Shown piece by piece: positions 11,201 through 26,200 of a stretch of 64,000 bases of DNA. The translations under genes were made by a program, and so were the position numbers. The stretch's first letter is position 1, and every line of letters begins with the position of its first letter. Source of the stretch: Haliotis asinina (Eukaryota > Mollusca > Gastropoda > Lepetellida > Haliotidae); contig NC_090295.1 of the NCBI RefSeq assembly GCF_037392515.1, positions 26,328,501 through 26,392,500 on the forward strand, given 5' to 3'. The notes under the pieces were generated by a model, which saw only the letters and a program-made list of their open reading frames with translations, made no database searches and was not told the DNA's origin.

Positions 11201-14200
11201 AAACTTGGCAGATATTTGAAGCAGACCACAAAGTGGTGCCTTTTCAATTTACAGTGTTTTGGCATTTTGATTTTTCTTGGTTTCCATGGAAACAATTCTG
11301 ACTTAGTCTCAAAATGGAGGGATAGCCCTCGTTTCCAGAGAAGAACTCAAAAAACCATTTGATATCTTTCAACAGATCTTGGCAGATATGTGAGACAGAT
11401 CTTGAAGTGGTGCCTTTTGCTGTTTACAGATATATGGCGTTTATATTTTTCATGACTTGCATGGAAACGATTCAAACTTACTCTAAGAACACATCAAGAA
11501 ACTGTCAGATGACTCTTGTTACAATGAGCCTGTCAAATTTATTCTCGTGTAAAACTCTCCTGATTGTCATCTGTGAGGCACAGGAAGTGAAAGTGTTGGT
11601 AATTTCATGTAAAGATGTGATGTGATAGTCTTTCACAATCCGAAACAATTGCCTGCTACCTCTCTGTGACATCTTGGCTACATAGTAGGTGAACAACTTT
11701 GGCCATCTTGATATCTTTGTGGATTAATAGTTTTGATGGCGGAGATCAAGTCTTGGGATTTTCCCAGAAATAGAAACATCATATGGAAGCAAGTAGATGG
11801 CTTTTTTTCAGTCATGTTATGACAGTTTCCATTTTGCTAAGTTTGGTTATGTTTAGCATGGTGGTTTTCAAACCATGATACTACCATCACGGTCATCCGT
11901 CATGGGCTTCTCAGGAGAAGGTCACTCATTCAGTATGGCCTGCCTCAAATAAATATACTATCAACTTGCTAAATGTCACCAATCCATTGCATATAGAAAC
12001 ATTTCACCTTTAAAAACCTATAAAAGTCATTGTTACATCTGTCATATTTTTGGAGAAATAGGCAGTTTGTGAAACCACATGGTGAGATCAATTCCGGATC
12101 ACCAGAATATAGGGTGTACACACGATTTTGTTTCTTTGATTAATATGACAGGTATATAAGGATACACTCACAAGAAAAGTTCAGACCACTCTGAATTAGT
12201 ATATATTACTATTAACTGGAGTTGCAAATGAGACTTAATTTCTTCTGCTCCTTATTTGCTTTGAATTTTTTCATTAGCTTTTGGCTACATAACAGTTATT
12301 GCCATATTTTAGCATTGTTTATAATATCATTCAGCTGTTTGTTAAATTATTGAAACAGAATTAATGATGATACTCAATTAGCTATACACCATTGTCTCCA
12401 GCCTATTCACTGCTGCTGATCTAATCCTGATACTTAATTAGCTATACACCAGTGTCTCCAGCCTGTTCACTGCTGCAGAAGGAAATCATGGCAGTATCAA
12501 TAGATGTTTTCTCACAGCTAACTCTAATGGTTATTGCAATTTAGAATTGTCAATTAAGAAATAATATATATTTATATCAAGCAGTAACCTTGAAAAATTA
12601 ATTGTGGGTGTTTCAATTTGGGTGTTTCTTTTACCATAGATTGATAGGGAATGAAACAGTTAATGACTTGTGAACTGAACTTTCTATGATATAGGTCATT
12701 GGACATAGTACATTAGATTCACAACAGATCATCATATAATAAATTTCACCTAATTTCACCTAAAAAGGCAACATGTACATGTATGTGCAGATCACAAGAG
12801 AATATTTTTCAGCTGATGTTCGTGCCTGGGATCCTGATACTGGAATTTCTATGTATTGTAATAAAAAGCAAGTGTTAAACTATCAACCCAGAAGATGCAA
12901 CCTGTGATTCTTACGTACCGGGGTAGAATAGGCCTTCAGCAACCCATGCTTGCCATAAAAGGCGACTATGCTTGTCATAAGAGGCGCCTTGGTTGACACA
13001 TGTCATAGGTTCCCAATTGCGCAGATCGATGCTCATGTTGTTGATCACTGGATTGTCTGGTCCAGACTCGATTATTTACCAACCGCTTCCATGTAGCTGG
13101 AATATTGTTGTGGGCGGCATTAAACTAAACTCACTCACTCACCAGAAATGCTGTTATAAACTGTAATGTTTGTCGTTCAACAGTAGATTGATAGGGACTG
13201 AAAGAATGACTACTGTGAACTTACTTCTCTCTGTCTCTTGCATACTGTGTACACACACACACACTCACTTATCAAATTTAGCCATTTACATTTGTTGTAA
13301 ACAGTTGGGTGATATAATGAGGTATTATTGTTATTATTATCTGTTTGCATTTTTTACATGCTGGGGGGATATAGTTGACGCCTCGTCTGTCCATCTGTCC
13401 GTCCGTCTGTCCGTCTGTCCGTAATCATTTTGCTTCCGGAGCATAACTCAGAAACCGTTCAATAGTTTTAGACCAAACTTGATAGATATAGTAATCTCAG
13501 CCTATGGTTGTGCCTTTTGCTATTTACAGATTTTTGGCATTTATATTTTTTTTGTTTTTCCGTGGAACATTTTGGTGATAGTCTTATGGCGGGGTGGGCT
13601 TTGTTTCCGGAGCAGAACTCAAAAACCGTTCAATATTTTTCTGCAAAACTTGGTAGATATATCAATCAGAACCTAAAGTGGTGCCTTTTGCTATATACAG
13701 GTATTTGTGATTTATTATTTTCTCGGTTTCCATGGAAACGTTTCGGACATAGTCTCAAAAGTGAGAGTTGTGTTTCATTTCCGGAGCAGAACTCAAAATC
13801 TTCTTAATATCTGTCAGTGTTACTTGGTGGATATGTGTGGCAGACCCCAAAGTGGTGCCTATTTACATGTATTTGTGATTTATTATTTTCTCTGTTTCTA
13901 TGGAAACGTTTCAGACTTATTCACAAAATGGAGGGATGGGCATTGTTTCTGGAGCAGAACTCAAACACCGTTCAATATTTTTTTGCAAAACATGGTAGAT
14001 ATATCAATCAGAACCTATAGTGGTGCCTTTTGGTATTTACAGGTTTTTGTGATTTATTATTTTCTTGGTTTCCATGGAAATGTTTCAGACATAGTCTCAG
14101 ACGTGAGATGAGTGTTTCGTTTCCGGAGCAGAACTCAAAATCTTCTTAATATCTGTCAGTGTTATTTGGAAGATATGTGTGGCAGATACCAAAGTGGTGC

Positions 14201-17200
14201 CTTATGCTATGTACATGTGTTTCTGATATATTTTTTTCTCTGTTTCTATGGAAATGTTTCGGACTCAAAATGGAGGGATGGACTTTGTTTCCGGAGCAGA
14301 ACTCACAAACCCGTTCAATATTTTTCTGCTAAACTTGGTAGATATATCAATCAGAACAAAAAGTGGTGCCTTTTGATACTTACAGGTTTTTATCCCCCGG
14401 CATGTAATGCGGGGGGATAGAGTAGACGCCTCGTCTGTCCGTCCGTCCGCCTGTCCCCGTCCGTCCGCCCGTAATCATTTTGCTTCCGGAGCATAACTCA
14501 GAAACCGTTCAATATTTTTAGACCAAACTTGATAGATATAGTAATCGCAGCCTATGGTTGTGCCTTTTGCTATTTACAGATTTTTGGCATTTATATTTTT
14601 TTTGTTTTTCCGTGGAACATTTTGGTGTTAGCCATATGGTAGGGTAGGCTTTGTTTCCGGAGCAGAACTAAAAAACCGTTCAATATTTTTCATTTTTCGT
14701 TTTTCGTTTCTCTGCAAAACTTGGTAGATATATCAATCAGAACATAAAGTGGTGCCTTTTGATACTTACAGGTTTTGATCCCACCGGCATGTAATGCGGG
14801 GGGATATAGTTGACGCCTTGTCTGTCCGTCTGTCCCCCATCCGTCCGTTAGGTGCTGATATATCAATCAGCACCTAAAGTGGTGCCTTTTGCTATGTACA
14901 AGTTTTTGTGATTTATTATTTTCTTGCTTTGCATGGAAACGTTCGGACAGAGAGGTGTGTTTCGTTTCTCTGCAAAACTTGGTAGATATATCAATCGGAA
15001 CATAAAGTGGTGCCTTTTGATACTTACAGGTTTTGATCCCTGACACTGTTTGTCTCAAAATCCAATTATTGACAACTGCAGTTTTGATTGGCACCTTCAA
15101 GAGTTATGGTGGTGAATGTTTCGAGCTCACTGTGAGCACATAAGTTTTTAACTTTTTAACATAAGTTTTATTTACAAAGGGAGATCAATTGCTAGCAATA
15201 ATGTCTGAAAATGCAAACCACAAAGCAAATATACAAACTTCATAAGTTTCTAGACAAGTACATAGTTGTTATCCCTTGCCACACGTTTACTGATACAGTA
15301 TTAGGCTCCATCCATTCGTACCTACGTATGTACACACTGGAACACATTAAAGATTCTTTTCATATTTGGTACATAGGTTCGTCATAGTAAAAGACAGACC
15401 CCAATTTCTCGAAACAAACTTAAGTGTGAGTTTTAACTGAAGTTAGAGTTATTACTCAAATTTGAGAAAATGCATTTCCCAGAATGTACTGAAATTGATC
15501 TTATACTTAAACATAGTAGACAGTTTGATGGATAGATTACATAACTTGTTTGGGCTTCTTTTATTTTAAGAATGCAGTTGTTGCATATTGTCAAACTCAG
15601 TTTGATATTTGAGTAACAACATAAGTTTGTTTTGAGAAATCGGGGCCAGGTCTCAGTCAGGTTTGGTGATCTTCACCCTCATTTCAAGGTCACAGGGAGA
15701 CATTAGCCTTTTACCTTTTTGTTATGGTCAAAAATTTGCCTCAGAACCAGTAAAATATAACACTGACAAGTCTAAAATATTCAATAAAATGTGTGGGGCT
15801 GACAATAGCAAGCCACAAAGATTCACAATAGAGGTTTCATGTACAATGCAACTGAGTCAAATCTGAAGTAATGGGTCACAAATATAATATCAACTCAACA
15901 AAATCTTGTTTTTAGAGTGAGAAACAGTCGATTTTGGTGACTTTCACATAATTTTCAAGGTCACGGTGACACTTTAATAATTTCAGCATGTTCACCAGCA
16001 TGTTAAGCTTGTCAACACGATATCTCAAGAACTGAAAGTTGCAGGAAACAAATCTGCACAGGATCCTGCCTCTGGCATCTAAACCTTAGTCTGTCTCACA
16101 GTCCCTTAACGGCATTATTTTGCCCACTTGTCAAGTCCTGCCTGCAGTGCTAAAAAGCCTAGTCTAGATTTCATCATGTTGAGGAATCTCTGGTCACCCT
16201 GGGGATCCTTTTTAATTAAAATGTGTTTACTTGTTACTATCAAAATTATATATTCTAGTACTCTGAAGTATTAGTCTCTCTAAACCTATAAACACTGTAA
16301 GTAACAGTGAATACAATATAAGCCCCATACACATTCAGGTTTCTGAATGTTTCATCAGGATTTTCTATTGAATTGCTGATTTATGATGTCTCATGACACA
16401 ACCTATCTTTTCTGAACATCATGGAATCTGCAGCAGAAATAGACTTTTAGCAGATGACGATGACAAAAAGGCACATGGCACTCACAGGATTACTGGGAGC
16501 AGTGGGGTGGCCTAGTGGTTAAAGCGTTCGCTCGTCACGCCGAAGACAGGGTTTGATTCCCCACATGGGTACAATGTGTGAAGCCTATTTTCTGGTGTCC
16601 CCTGCCGTGATATTGCTGGAATATTGCTAAAAGCGGCATAAAACTTAACTCACTCACTCACAGGATTACTAGTGGAGGATCACTCTACAGCTGACACAAA
16701 ATTTTGCAAATATTTGCATTATGTCTTTCTCAGTTCAACTGATTCACATTGAACAGTTTGAAGCTGTGAAAACATGAATTATGAATAGTTTTTTCAGTGT
16801 GACCATGTCTATGTGTTATTTATGAACATGCATGTTAGCAAGAGTGTTTGCATACATTTATATTCACATTCTGTTTAATTATTTGCTTTTATCCACATCT
16901 TTGGAATGCAGTTAGTTCGGGATGGACTGATTTCTTGCTGTCGTACTATTGCCCTAATGGTTGCATCCAACTTACCACAATGATACTTTTACATTGACCA
17001 AGAAGCAACGTTAATCAGTAGGAATTTTCAAAATAAGTACAAATCCTCCATCTACACCATTTATTGGTAATGCTAGTGAGTTATCAATAGGTAGCCCTGG
17101 TTGAGACTGTTTGCAGCTAAGACAGCCAGCTCATCACATATCAAATCTTATGGAGCCAGGTGTGTTTGTCAACCATTCAACCACCATGGCCACTAAGTAA

Positions 17201-20200
17201 TGTAAGTCTGACGAATGGTAGTCTGGATCACAAAACCTTGTGATCTCCTCTGGCAATTTTGTATTCATAGCTTCAGCAATTTGAGCAGTGCCAATTTATA
17301 CTTGGGACACTGGTGCACAAGGTATGTTATCTGGACAATGAGTTGTCAGATTTCCTTTTTCATGAAAGAGGAAGGTATGTGTATGTTAAATGTACAGCAA
17401 TTACTTTGAAAGTTACTGTGGCCGATATTTTAGCCTTGTGAGCTACAGTGACAAGGCAGTATTTTAAGTTTTTGCAATCATTTGATCCAGTATGTTTTAA
17501 ACTTTGTTCTTTTTTTCAGCAAGTGGTCTTGGCCTTGGAATTGTGTTTTCGGTTGTGTTCTTTCGGCGTAAGTATATGCACTCAAAATAGTTTTGATTAC
17601 AAGTTTTAAGTGTAATAAGTGTAAACAGATGACTGACCTGATAAGATTTTGCAGCTTGCTGAAGTTATTTGTGGTAACTGCTTATTATTTTAGAGAACTT
17701 ACTTTTTATCGTCCTAACTCGTACTGATAGATACTGATCTCTCCCATAACCCAAGATATAGTGGAAACCTGTTGTGTCATGCTCCCAACGACAAAACATC
17801 TCACATGATCTGTGTACTCGCACATATATGCACACACATGCACACTATCCTTCCTTTCCTCCTTCGTGAGGGCACCCCGTGAACGGATGATGATGATGAA
17901 CTATGACCGTCTATTCCGACCATTCAATACTGGCCACGATTTCTAGTATATGAGTTTGACATCGTATCAGAAATGAAAGATCAAGGGGTGACTTTTGTTA
18001 AAAGATTTACAACTCGGATAAACTCAGAAACAAAACCTATTAACACATATCTCTTCCAAGTATTCCAAAATCAGTAAGAGCAGGATATTGTAAAATATCA
18101 GTGTTGATACTTACATCCCCAACCCGCTCAGGTGTTTTAAATGTCAGAAATATGGACACGGTGTAAATACTTGCACATTGTCTGTTGTGTATGCTCACTG
18201 TGATGAGAAAACACACACAACAGAAGATTGTGACAGTGATTTCAAAAAATGCACCAACTGCTCAGGCGATCATTCGTCATTTTCTAAACAGTGTCCTATT
18301 TGGAAAGAGCAAATGGAGATAAACAGAATAAAGTTTACTCAAAATATCTCCTTTTCTGAGGCAAAAGACATGGTAAAGAGATCTGATCTTTGAGAAAGTT
18401 ATGCTACAGTAGCAAAAACATCATCTGAGTCTAGCTCTAAAAGAACAAAATCATCCACAGGCTGCCAAACTATCTTGACGTGGGTAAATTGCGATTCTCC
18501 ACAGCTTTTGTACCCTGCTAGATCATCTCAGACTGAGGAATCACTTCCTAGTACATCGAAGTCTTCTTCTGATCATAAATCATCATCATCTCAGTCAGAC
18601 ACGAAGTCTCAATCGACAGCTGATAGTCAGCAAACTGTTAAAAGTAAACCTAAGCCTTAGCCGGATGCTTCAAAACAACAAAGTGGCAGAGCTCCTAAAG
18701 GGTCACAAAATAGAATTCAATTGTTCAACAAATATGGGTCTCTTGAAGACATGGACGTTTCTGAAAACGTCCATTCTAGGGCACATAGATTGTCGCCCTC
18801 CAAAAGAGTGCGGGTAGATCCCCAATAAATCCCCACAAAAGATAGTTTATTCCAATAATATTGTACAGTGGAACTGCAGAGGATTTACATGAATTACAGC
18901 TATTAGTCCAAGATTTTACACCTTCAGCGTTATGTCTCAAAGAGAATATTTAAAACAAACAGATATATTTTACCTTCGTCATTTTAATGCATATCATTGT
19001 TATTCACCTCCGGGTGATAAAACCCCTGGCGGATCATCCATTCTAGTTAGACAAACGTTATTCAAAGCCCTGTTCCACTTATTACTAATATGCAGGCTGT
19101 TGCAGTGAGAATTACTTTACATGTAGCGCTATGCTCTCTATATTTCACCGTCTTCGACGTTTGCCAAAACTGATCTTCAAGGTCTATATGACCAATACCC
19201 GAAGCCCTGTGTTGTAATGGGAGATTTAAATGGGCACAACCCACTCTGGGGTGGTGTAAATACAAACACTAAAGGTAAATGGAGAACTTTTGTTCTGACA
19301 ATGATTTATGTATTTATGATGATGGCTCCAGCACATATTTACACCCTGGTACAGGGACTTATTCTGCTCTCGACTTGTCACTCACAAATTCAGAACTACT
19401 AAATGAATTCGAATGGTCAGTCCATGATGACCTCTGTGGAAGTGACCATTTTCCTACTATATTAAAAGCTGTAACTCCATCTGATGTTCCTCCATCATCA
19501 AGGCGAAATTTCCCTCTTCATGGCGTAATGCTATAGTAGTACCAATACCTAAACCTGGACATGATCATACGGATGATACGATTTCATTAACTAGCTGTGT
19601 TTGCAATACCATGGAACGCAATTGATAAATAATTGACTTGTTTGGTACTTGGAAACTAATAATCTTAAAACAGATATACAATGTGGTTTCCGTAAAAACA
19701 GAAGTACTGTCGATCACTTAGTGCATTTAGAATCATTTGTGAAAAACAAGCTGATTAATAAACAACATGCTGTGTCTATCTTTTTTGATCTTAAGAAGGC
19801 ATATGACACAACCTGGAAATATGGCATTCCGAGAGATTTACATGATTTCGGTTTGCGAGGTCGATTGCCTGAATTCATTGCCAAATTTTTAAATAAGAGA
19901 CAATTTCAAGTCTGCGTGGGTTCTATCCTATCTGATCATTACAATCAGGATCAGGGTGTTACACAAGGCAGTATTTTATCAGTATAAAGATAAATAGTTT
20001 ATCAAAAGTTTTAAGCGATTCAATTGATGGATCGTTTTTTGTGAATGATTTTAATATTTCTTGTTGTGGTAAAAATATGCCTACCATTGAACGGCAACTG
20101 CAGTTGTGTCTAAACAAGATTAATAGATGGTGTCTTGAAAACGGCTTTAAATTTTCTAAATCTAAAACTAACTGCGTACATTTTTGTCGTAAATATAAAC

Positions 20201-23200
20201 CACATAAAAACCCTGAACTATCTCTAGATGGCACGCTAATTGAAGTTGTTAAGGAAGCTAAGTTCTTGGGTCTAATCTTTGATTCACACATAATGTTTTA
20301 ACCGCATATTATATCACTGAAAAATAAATGCCTGAAAGCACTTGACTTGTTGAAAGTGGTTTCAAATTCTAAATGGGGAGGGGATCAAGCTACCCTTCTC
20401 CATCTCTGTCGATCACTTGTGTGTTCTAAACTTGATTATGGCTCCATCATATATGGTGGAGCTTGCAAAAGCAACTTAAAACTATTAGATGGTGTCCATC
20501 ATCAAGGTCTAAGACTTTGTCTTCAGTCTTTTAGAACTTCACCTATTGACAGTCTCTATGTTGAGGCTGATGAACCATCTCTTGAGCAGCGCCGTATAAA
20601 GTTAGCTTTACAGTACATTACTAAATTATACTCTAATGAATCTAACCCTGCCTATAACTGTGTTTTCAATCCCCTTTATGAGGATTTATACAACAAAAAG
20701 TCTTCTCTTGTTCCGCCTCTAGGACATAGAATTAAACCCTTTCTTTCTGCTTATTTCTTCTCCTCCTTGGCAGTGGGACAGGCCCCAAGTAGACCTAACA
20801 TTGACCACATTTAAGAAATCAGAAACAAATGAATTACAATATAAACAAGAATATAATCAACTAAAACATAAATATAGCAATTATAAATCCTTATTTACAG
20901 ATGGGTCCAAGGACGGTGGTGCAGTGGCTTGTGCCACTGTCATTGGATCCAGAACAATATCTTCTAGATTACCAGACAACAGTTCTATTTTCACGGCTGA
21001 AGCTAACGCCATACCAACAGCTCTTAAATATATTCAAAGACACCCTAAACATAAACAGTATATAATCTATTCAGACTCTCTTTCTTGCCTTCAGGCTATT
21101 AAAAATATTTCTTGTAAACATCCACTTTTAATTGAAAGTATTGAATTTTATAATAATCTTGCTACTGACATCGTCTTCTGTTGGTTACCCAGCCACGTAG
21201 GCAGTTCCGGTAACGCAATGGCCGATCTTGCTGCAAAGGTAGCACTCAACAAATCTGTGACACCACTTCTTATTCCATACACTGATTATAAAGCTAACAT
21301 TAGATCTTATATCCGTGATCTGATGCAGAAGAAGTGGGACACCCAGGTAGGCATCAATAACTTACATGAAATAAACCCTACATTGGTTAATCCTACTTGG
21401 GTTGTCAGTCCAGATATGAAGAGGTCATTATTAGATGATGTCATATTGGTCACACCAGATATACGCATAAATACCTATTGAAAGGTGAGGATCCTCTATT
21501 TTGTATCCCTTGTGATGAAAGAATCACAGTCAAGCATGTCTTGCTTGATTGCGTTGAGTATTCCATCACAAGGGATACCTATTTTAAATCACGTAATATG
21601 ACGGACCTTTTTACTAATATCAGTTCTCATTTAATTATTGCATTTTTAAAAGAATTGGATTTGTTGAATAAATGTAAATAGATAATTTTTATTATTATTG
21701 GTAGTTTAGATTAGTAGCTGATTTTGATAGTGGCTGTACCCTCAAGTGGGGTTGAAGTATTATAAAATTATTGTCCTCCTGAGAGGGTACATAAGTCCCA
21801 AAACATTCGATGTAAATTTAAGTCTACCAGGTTTTTAATCGTAGTATTCTTGTCATTTTAAATTTGGCTAGCATTTTGTACACTCGCCACCAGCTAGGGT
21901 CCATGCAGGTAGCAAAGGTACTGTAGTCCCCATGGTCCCTAGTATGGTGATCTACCTTCTGTTGTTGGCGATCTATAGCCCGTGTTTTATAATGTATTGT
22001 CTTCTTTAATTACAATGATTTAGTTTTTCATGCTGGTTTTATATAATATCTGTGTCAACAGGTATTTTATACTACACATATATTCCATTTCAGTGTTATG
22101 TTCCCGTCATGATATGGCTGAAATATTGCCGATGTGATGTTAAATATTAACTCACTCACTTACTCCCTCGTGAGCCAAAGTACTTCCAAGCCAGTTCTCT
22201 CAGGTAGGATTTTCACAAGCTCCTGCTGATCATTAACATGAGATGCTTCAACACCACTTATCTTCAACCACCCTCTGATTCAGTATGATACCCATTCATC
22301 TTCTCAGTTCGATCATCAGCTCAAGGACTTAAGAATCAGGTTATACTCCAACCATTTCATGTTTCCTTGTTTTGTATTCCAAGGCATCCATTACCAGTGA
22401 AGAGTGCACCCGTTAGGCATATCCACAGGCTTTTGGCTATTTACTCATAGTTCAACTGGGATCGATTTCAGCACCTTCAGTTCGAAAGAAGTTACCTGAT
22501 TTAGGTTGAATGGTCAACCTAAAGAAGAATGAACTAATCCCAACTCAGCAACTACAGTTTGTAGAGGTTTGACACCAGAATGGGGAAGATGTTTTTTATA
22601 GGGGCTCTGTTTGACATCAGAATGGGGAAGATGTATGTTTATAAATGGCTTTGTTGGGGATGATGTTTGTTCCTCCAGATCGATGGTCCAATGGGCAGGA
22701 TCTCACCCTCAGAGGCCAACTCCCAACTTCAGCCATTGTTGCTTCTCGTAACTGTCTGTTTCTTGTAACTGATGATCTCAAAACACTGATGACTCTGCTG
22801 TTGTCATTCCATGATCATGTATGTTTGACTTGAAGAGTCAACCGTTTGTGACTATTCATGTCATCCCAGCAAGCTGGATGGCCAGTCAAAATGAGCATGG
22901 AGATGAAAATAGTTTAGTACTATTACCAAGGAAAGATAAATCTGAGTTTCTAAACATGGGTCTTAGAATATGCTACATCCCATGGGCAAAACAGATTATG
23001 GTAACATTCCCTTTGTTACAGTGTTGAAAGTTGTTGATCCTTTAGCTCAAAGTATATGCTTAAACCTTGCCTTGCACAGTTTAGCGAAGTTTCAAAGTTC
23101 AACGGTACCACCATTTTCATGTTTCAAAGTGCTTTTACTATGCGCGATTTGATTTTTTGCCACGATTCTTGGCAATAATGGCGTACGAGAGGGGTACGAG

Positions 23201-26200
23201 TCTTTTTGTAGGTCATGGAAAGAGTTCAGTAGTTACGAAAGGGGAGCTAATCTTCTCAACAAACAGTTTGCAGGGCTATGGTCTGCTGTAAAAACACCTG
23301 TCACATCAATCAATGACTTAAGAGTTCAGCGTGGTCATTCTGGCCATTACAAATTGGGGTCAGATTCTTGTGTGATCAGACAATTGATATGTCAGTCACC
23401 ACGGATCTACAGGGTTCTTGCACCTGTTAGATTGAACTTTCAGGTTCATTCATCTGAGCATCAAAGCAAAAGAAGTTCACATTCAAGGGTGAAGAATGTC
23501 ATCGCCAACTCCTTGTCATCCATCCCCGACAGAATGGAGACTTCACCTCCAGAGTTCAACCAGGTTCAACAATCTAGCTTTAGGATCATCATGCACTAGT
23601 GATTTCATTGGGCAACATAAATCCTTACATACTAACACCTCCACTCTATTCACTTGAAACGCTCTGGTTAACCAAGAAAATGATACTGCTTTTAGTCGCG
23701 TGCTGTAGGCCAGCTAGAAGTTGGTTCATCACCCTGCTAAACCTTGCCAATAAATACCTCTTCTCAGCCTCTTCTGTTGGTCCACCCCCACCGAGTATGT
23801 CTTCATTGGTCTCTGCAAACATTCCATTTACAGGTTAGGCGCGTTTGCAGAGATCTTTGGTCATCAGGGGTTATTCAAAGAGTGTGACTTCTGTTGTCAG
23901 TGTGGCACATCATACTTTGACTTGCTCCTGGTACGATGATAAATGGAAGAAGTTCAAAAAATATTGCGAAGTGCTATTCCCTACTACTGCTTCAGCTCAG
24001 GTTGTCACCATTTACCTCGAGTATCTGTGTTCTTCTAGAAATCTCAAGGGGTCAACTCATGCTCTCAACACAGTGATGTCAACCTCTACTGACATCAAGA
24101 TTTCCACAGTGCCTAACTTCAATCTCTTTTGTGCTCATACTAGTTCGCTGATCAGACCAAGAAATTCCAGCCTCCACCTTGGATTTATCGATCATCCTTC
24201 ATCTCAGATGACTTCGAGTCATTAGCTGAGATGAGTTTGGGGCGACCTTGTAGCCTTGGCAATCTCAGCATGCATTTCGGAGGTAGCTGTTTTCGGTGAG
24301 TCGTGCATTGTAACTTTTGGAATAATGATCCGATTTTGACCAACTATAGGTACTTTCTTGGGAAATCTTCTAGCTTTCAATTCACTGGCCTCAATAGGGC
24401 CTTACAATTATTTTTCATGGTGAAATCCAACGTTTTGGGAGGAGGGGAGGCTTTCAGTGGTGGCTAAACCACCCCACACCATTAGAATTACACCTCTCGG
24501 CAGTCGGCCTCCACAGCACAACAGTTGGCATGATGATCATATGTGTTCAAAGGTGCAATCGGCCATTTGCATGGGACAAGTTTTATCTGGACTCATCAGA
24601 AGACAACACTTGTTGCCATTATTGACATTGTCAATGCTGGTGTTGTCTAGCGCACTGTAAACAGTATTGGCGGTGACATAAGGACAGCGACATCTGATCC
24701 CTGTAGCCCCCAGACAATGACAAACAGTGTCTGCAGATGCGATGTTGATCTGGTCTGCAACATTCCAATGCTGTTAGATGTGGCATGTTTTCTCATTGTT
24801 GTAACACTTAATTTGTTTTTCTGTGGTTTTTTTTTTTTAATTACCTGCCTTATAAGAGATCAAACTGCAGTGAATTGCACTCATTTTTGTGTGAAACATG
24901 AAAATGTCACGCAAAAGCACAAAATAGAAACACATGAAAATGATCGTGTTTGGACAAGAATAACCAGCAACAAGGTCAAAACCATCTTCAGTTGCTTGGG
25001 TCAGTATTGGTATACTTTGTTGTCCTAAGTAATGCATTTGAAATGCATGTTTTGAAAATAGTATCTTACGTTTCATTTGCAGTTTGGTATGTAAATTATA
25101 TATATAAAAAAAAAGAATACTATACCACTAGGTATTTGTGTAACGTTGATATCCAGTTGGTTCAACTGCTCAAGGGCGCTTTGTTTTTCCTGCGACCATT
25201 GGATGTCCATCACAATGGCACATAGTATTTTCAGTCTCAATTCCCTAGGGATCATACAGCTCTTGCAGTCTACCAAATGCACCAAGTTAATGTGGCTTTC
25301 CCATCCTTGTGAGGTACCCATTCACGGCTGGGTGGACTGGAATCCCTACTATTCAACCTAACTTTCCTATTAACCTATCTATTTTTGCTTATCCTTACTC
25401 ATGGTTATAATGCTTGTCTCCTCCTATGCAGAAACAGTGGAACACTTGAATTCCTTGTGGTTCCCAGAAGAGGACTTAAAATTTCACTCATCCACAAGTT
25501 GCCTCCCTTTTCCCGTGCACACAATCACCTGACCTGACCAGTCACCCTCTCTTGAGTCCCGTACAAGGCACTATAGCCTTTTGACATCATATCTTTTTAA
25601 ATAATTTACACTATGTATGGGGCTTAGGCTACAATTCACCTAATTCGTATGTGAATTTTGGAATGAGTTTGATGCTATTTTATGACATCATTTCATCATT
25701 AAATGGTTTGTTTACATTGTTGCAATCTTGCAGTCTTTGAAGGTACTGGTTATCAGGACCTGATCCTCTTCGCCAATGCCAGTCATGCATTAAATCCATG
25801 TCCATCCGTGTCTTCATTGCAGACATTGGACCCGTGAAGGTCTGGGGGTAGAATAGGCGTTCATCAACCCATGCTTGTCATAAGAGGTGACTAAAGGGAT
25901 CAGGTGGTCAGGCTCGCAGACTTGGTTGACACATCTTCTTTTCCCATTTATGCTGTTGGATTGTCTGGTCTGATCCCTGGATTGTCTGGTCCAGACTTGA
26001 TTATTTACAGACCACCGGAATATTGCTGAGTGTGGTGTTAAACTAAACCCTTTTCACTCACTCACTCACTCACTCACTCACTCACTCACTCACTCACTCA
26101 CTGCAGACATTGTATTAATTAAGATCATGGAAATGTTTCAGACTTTGTCTCAAAATGGAGGGAAGGGCTTCATTTCTGGAGCACCACTCAAAAACCTTTC

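Larger units (their letters stand above)
17930..22030 (+). mobile_element. Non-LTR retrotransposon (LINE) of an RNase H-bearing clade, decayed
   Basis: In order on the plus strand come an ORF1 with zinc knuckles, an apurinic-type endonuclease, a reverse transcriptase, an RNase H domain, a cysteine-histidine tail and a 3' UTR. This is the layout of the I/Jockey-related LINE group. The 3' UTR (21740-22010) is repeated in a truncated copy at 42060-42330. Many stops and frameshifts make it inactive. It lies in intron 2 of mic10 in the same orientation. Confidence 0.85.

Noticed and set aside
10946..11362. 138-codon frame, and similar ones at 13508-14420, as repeat-protein genes
   Set aside because: They are translations of the 172-bp satellite, with peptide period equal to the DNA period and the same sequence in several frames.
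11505..11740. Complete Tc1 element at 11.5-12.2 kb
   Set aside because: Only a helix-turn-helix fragment and one end-like sequence are visible, with no catalytic domain or matching inverted end.
16501..16575. Functional tRNA gene
   Set aside because: The A- and B-box-like blocks are followed by a SINE body and an (ACTC)n tail, and the acceptor stem is not evident.
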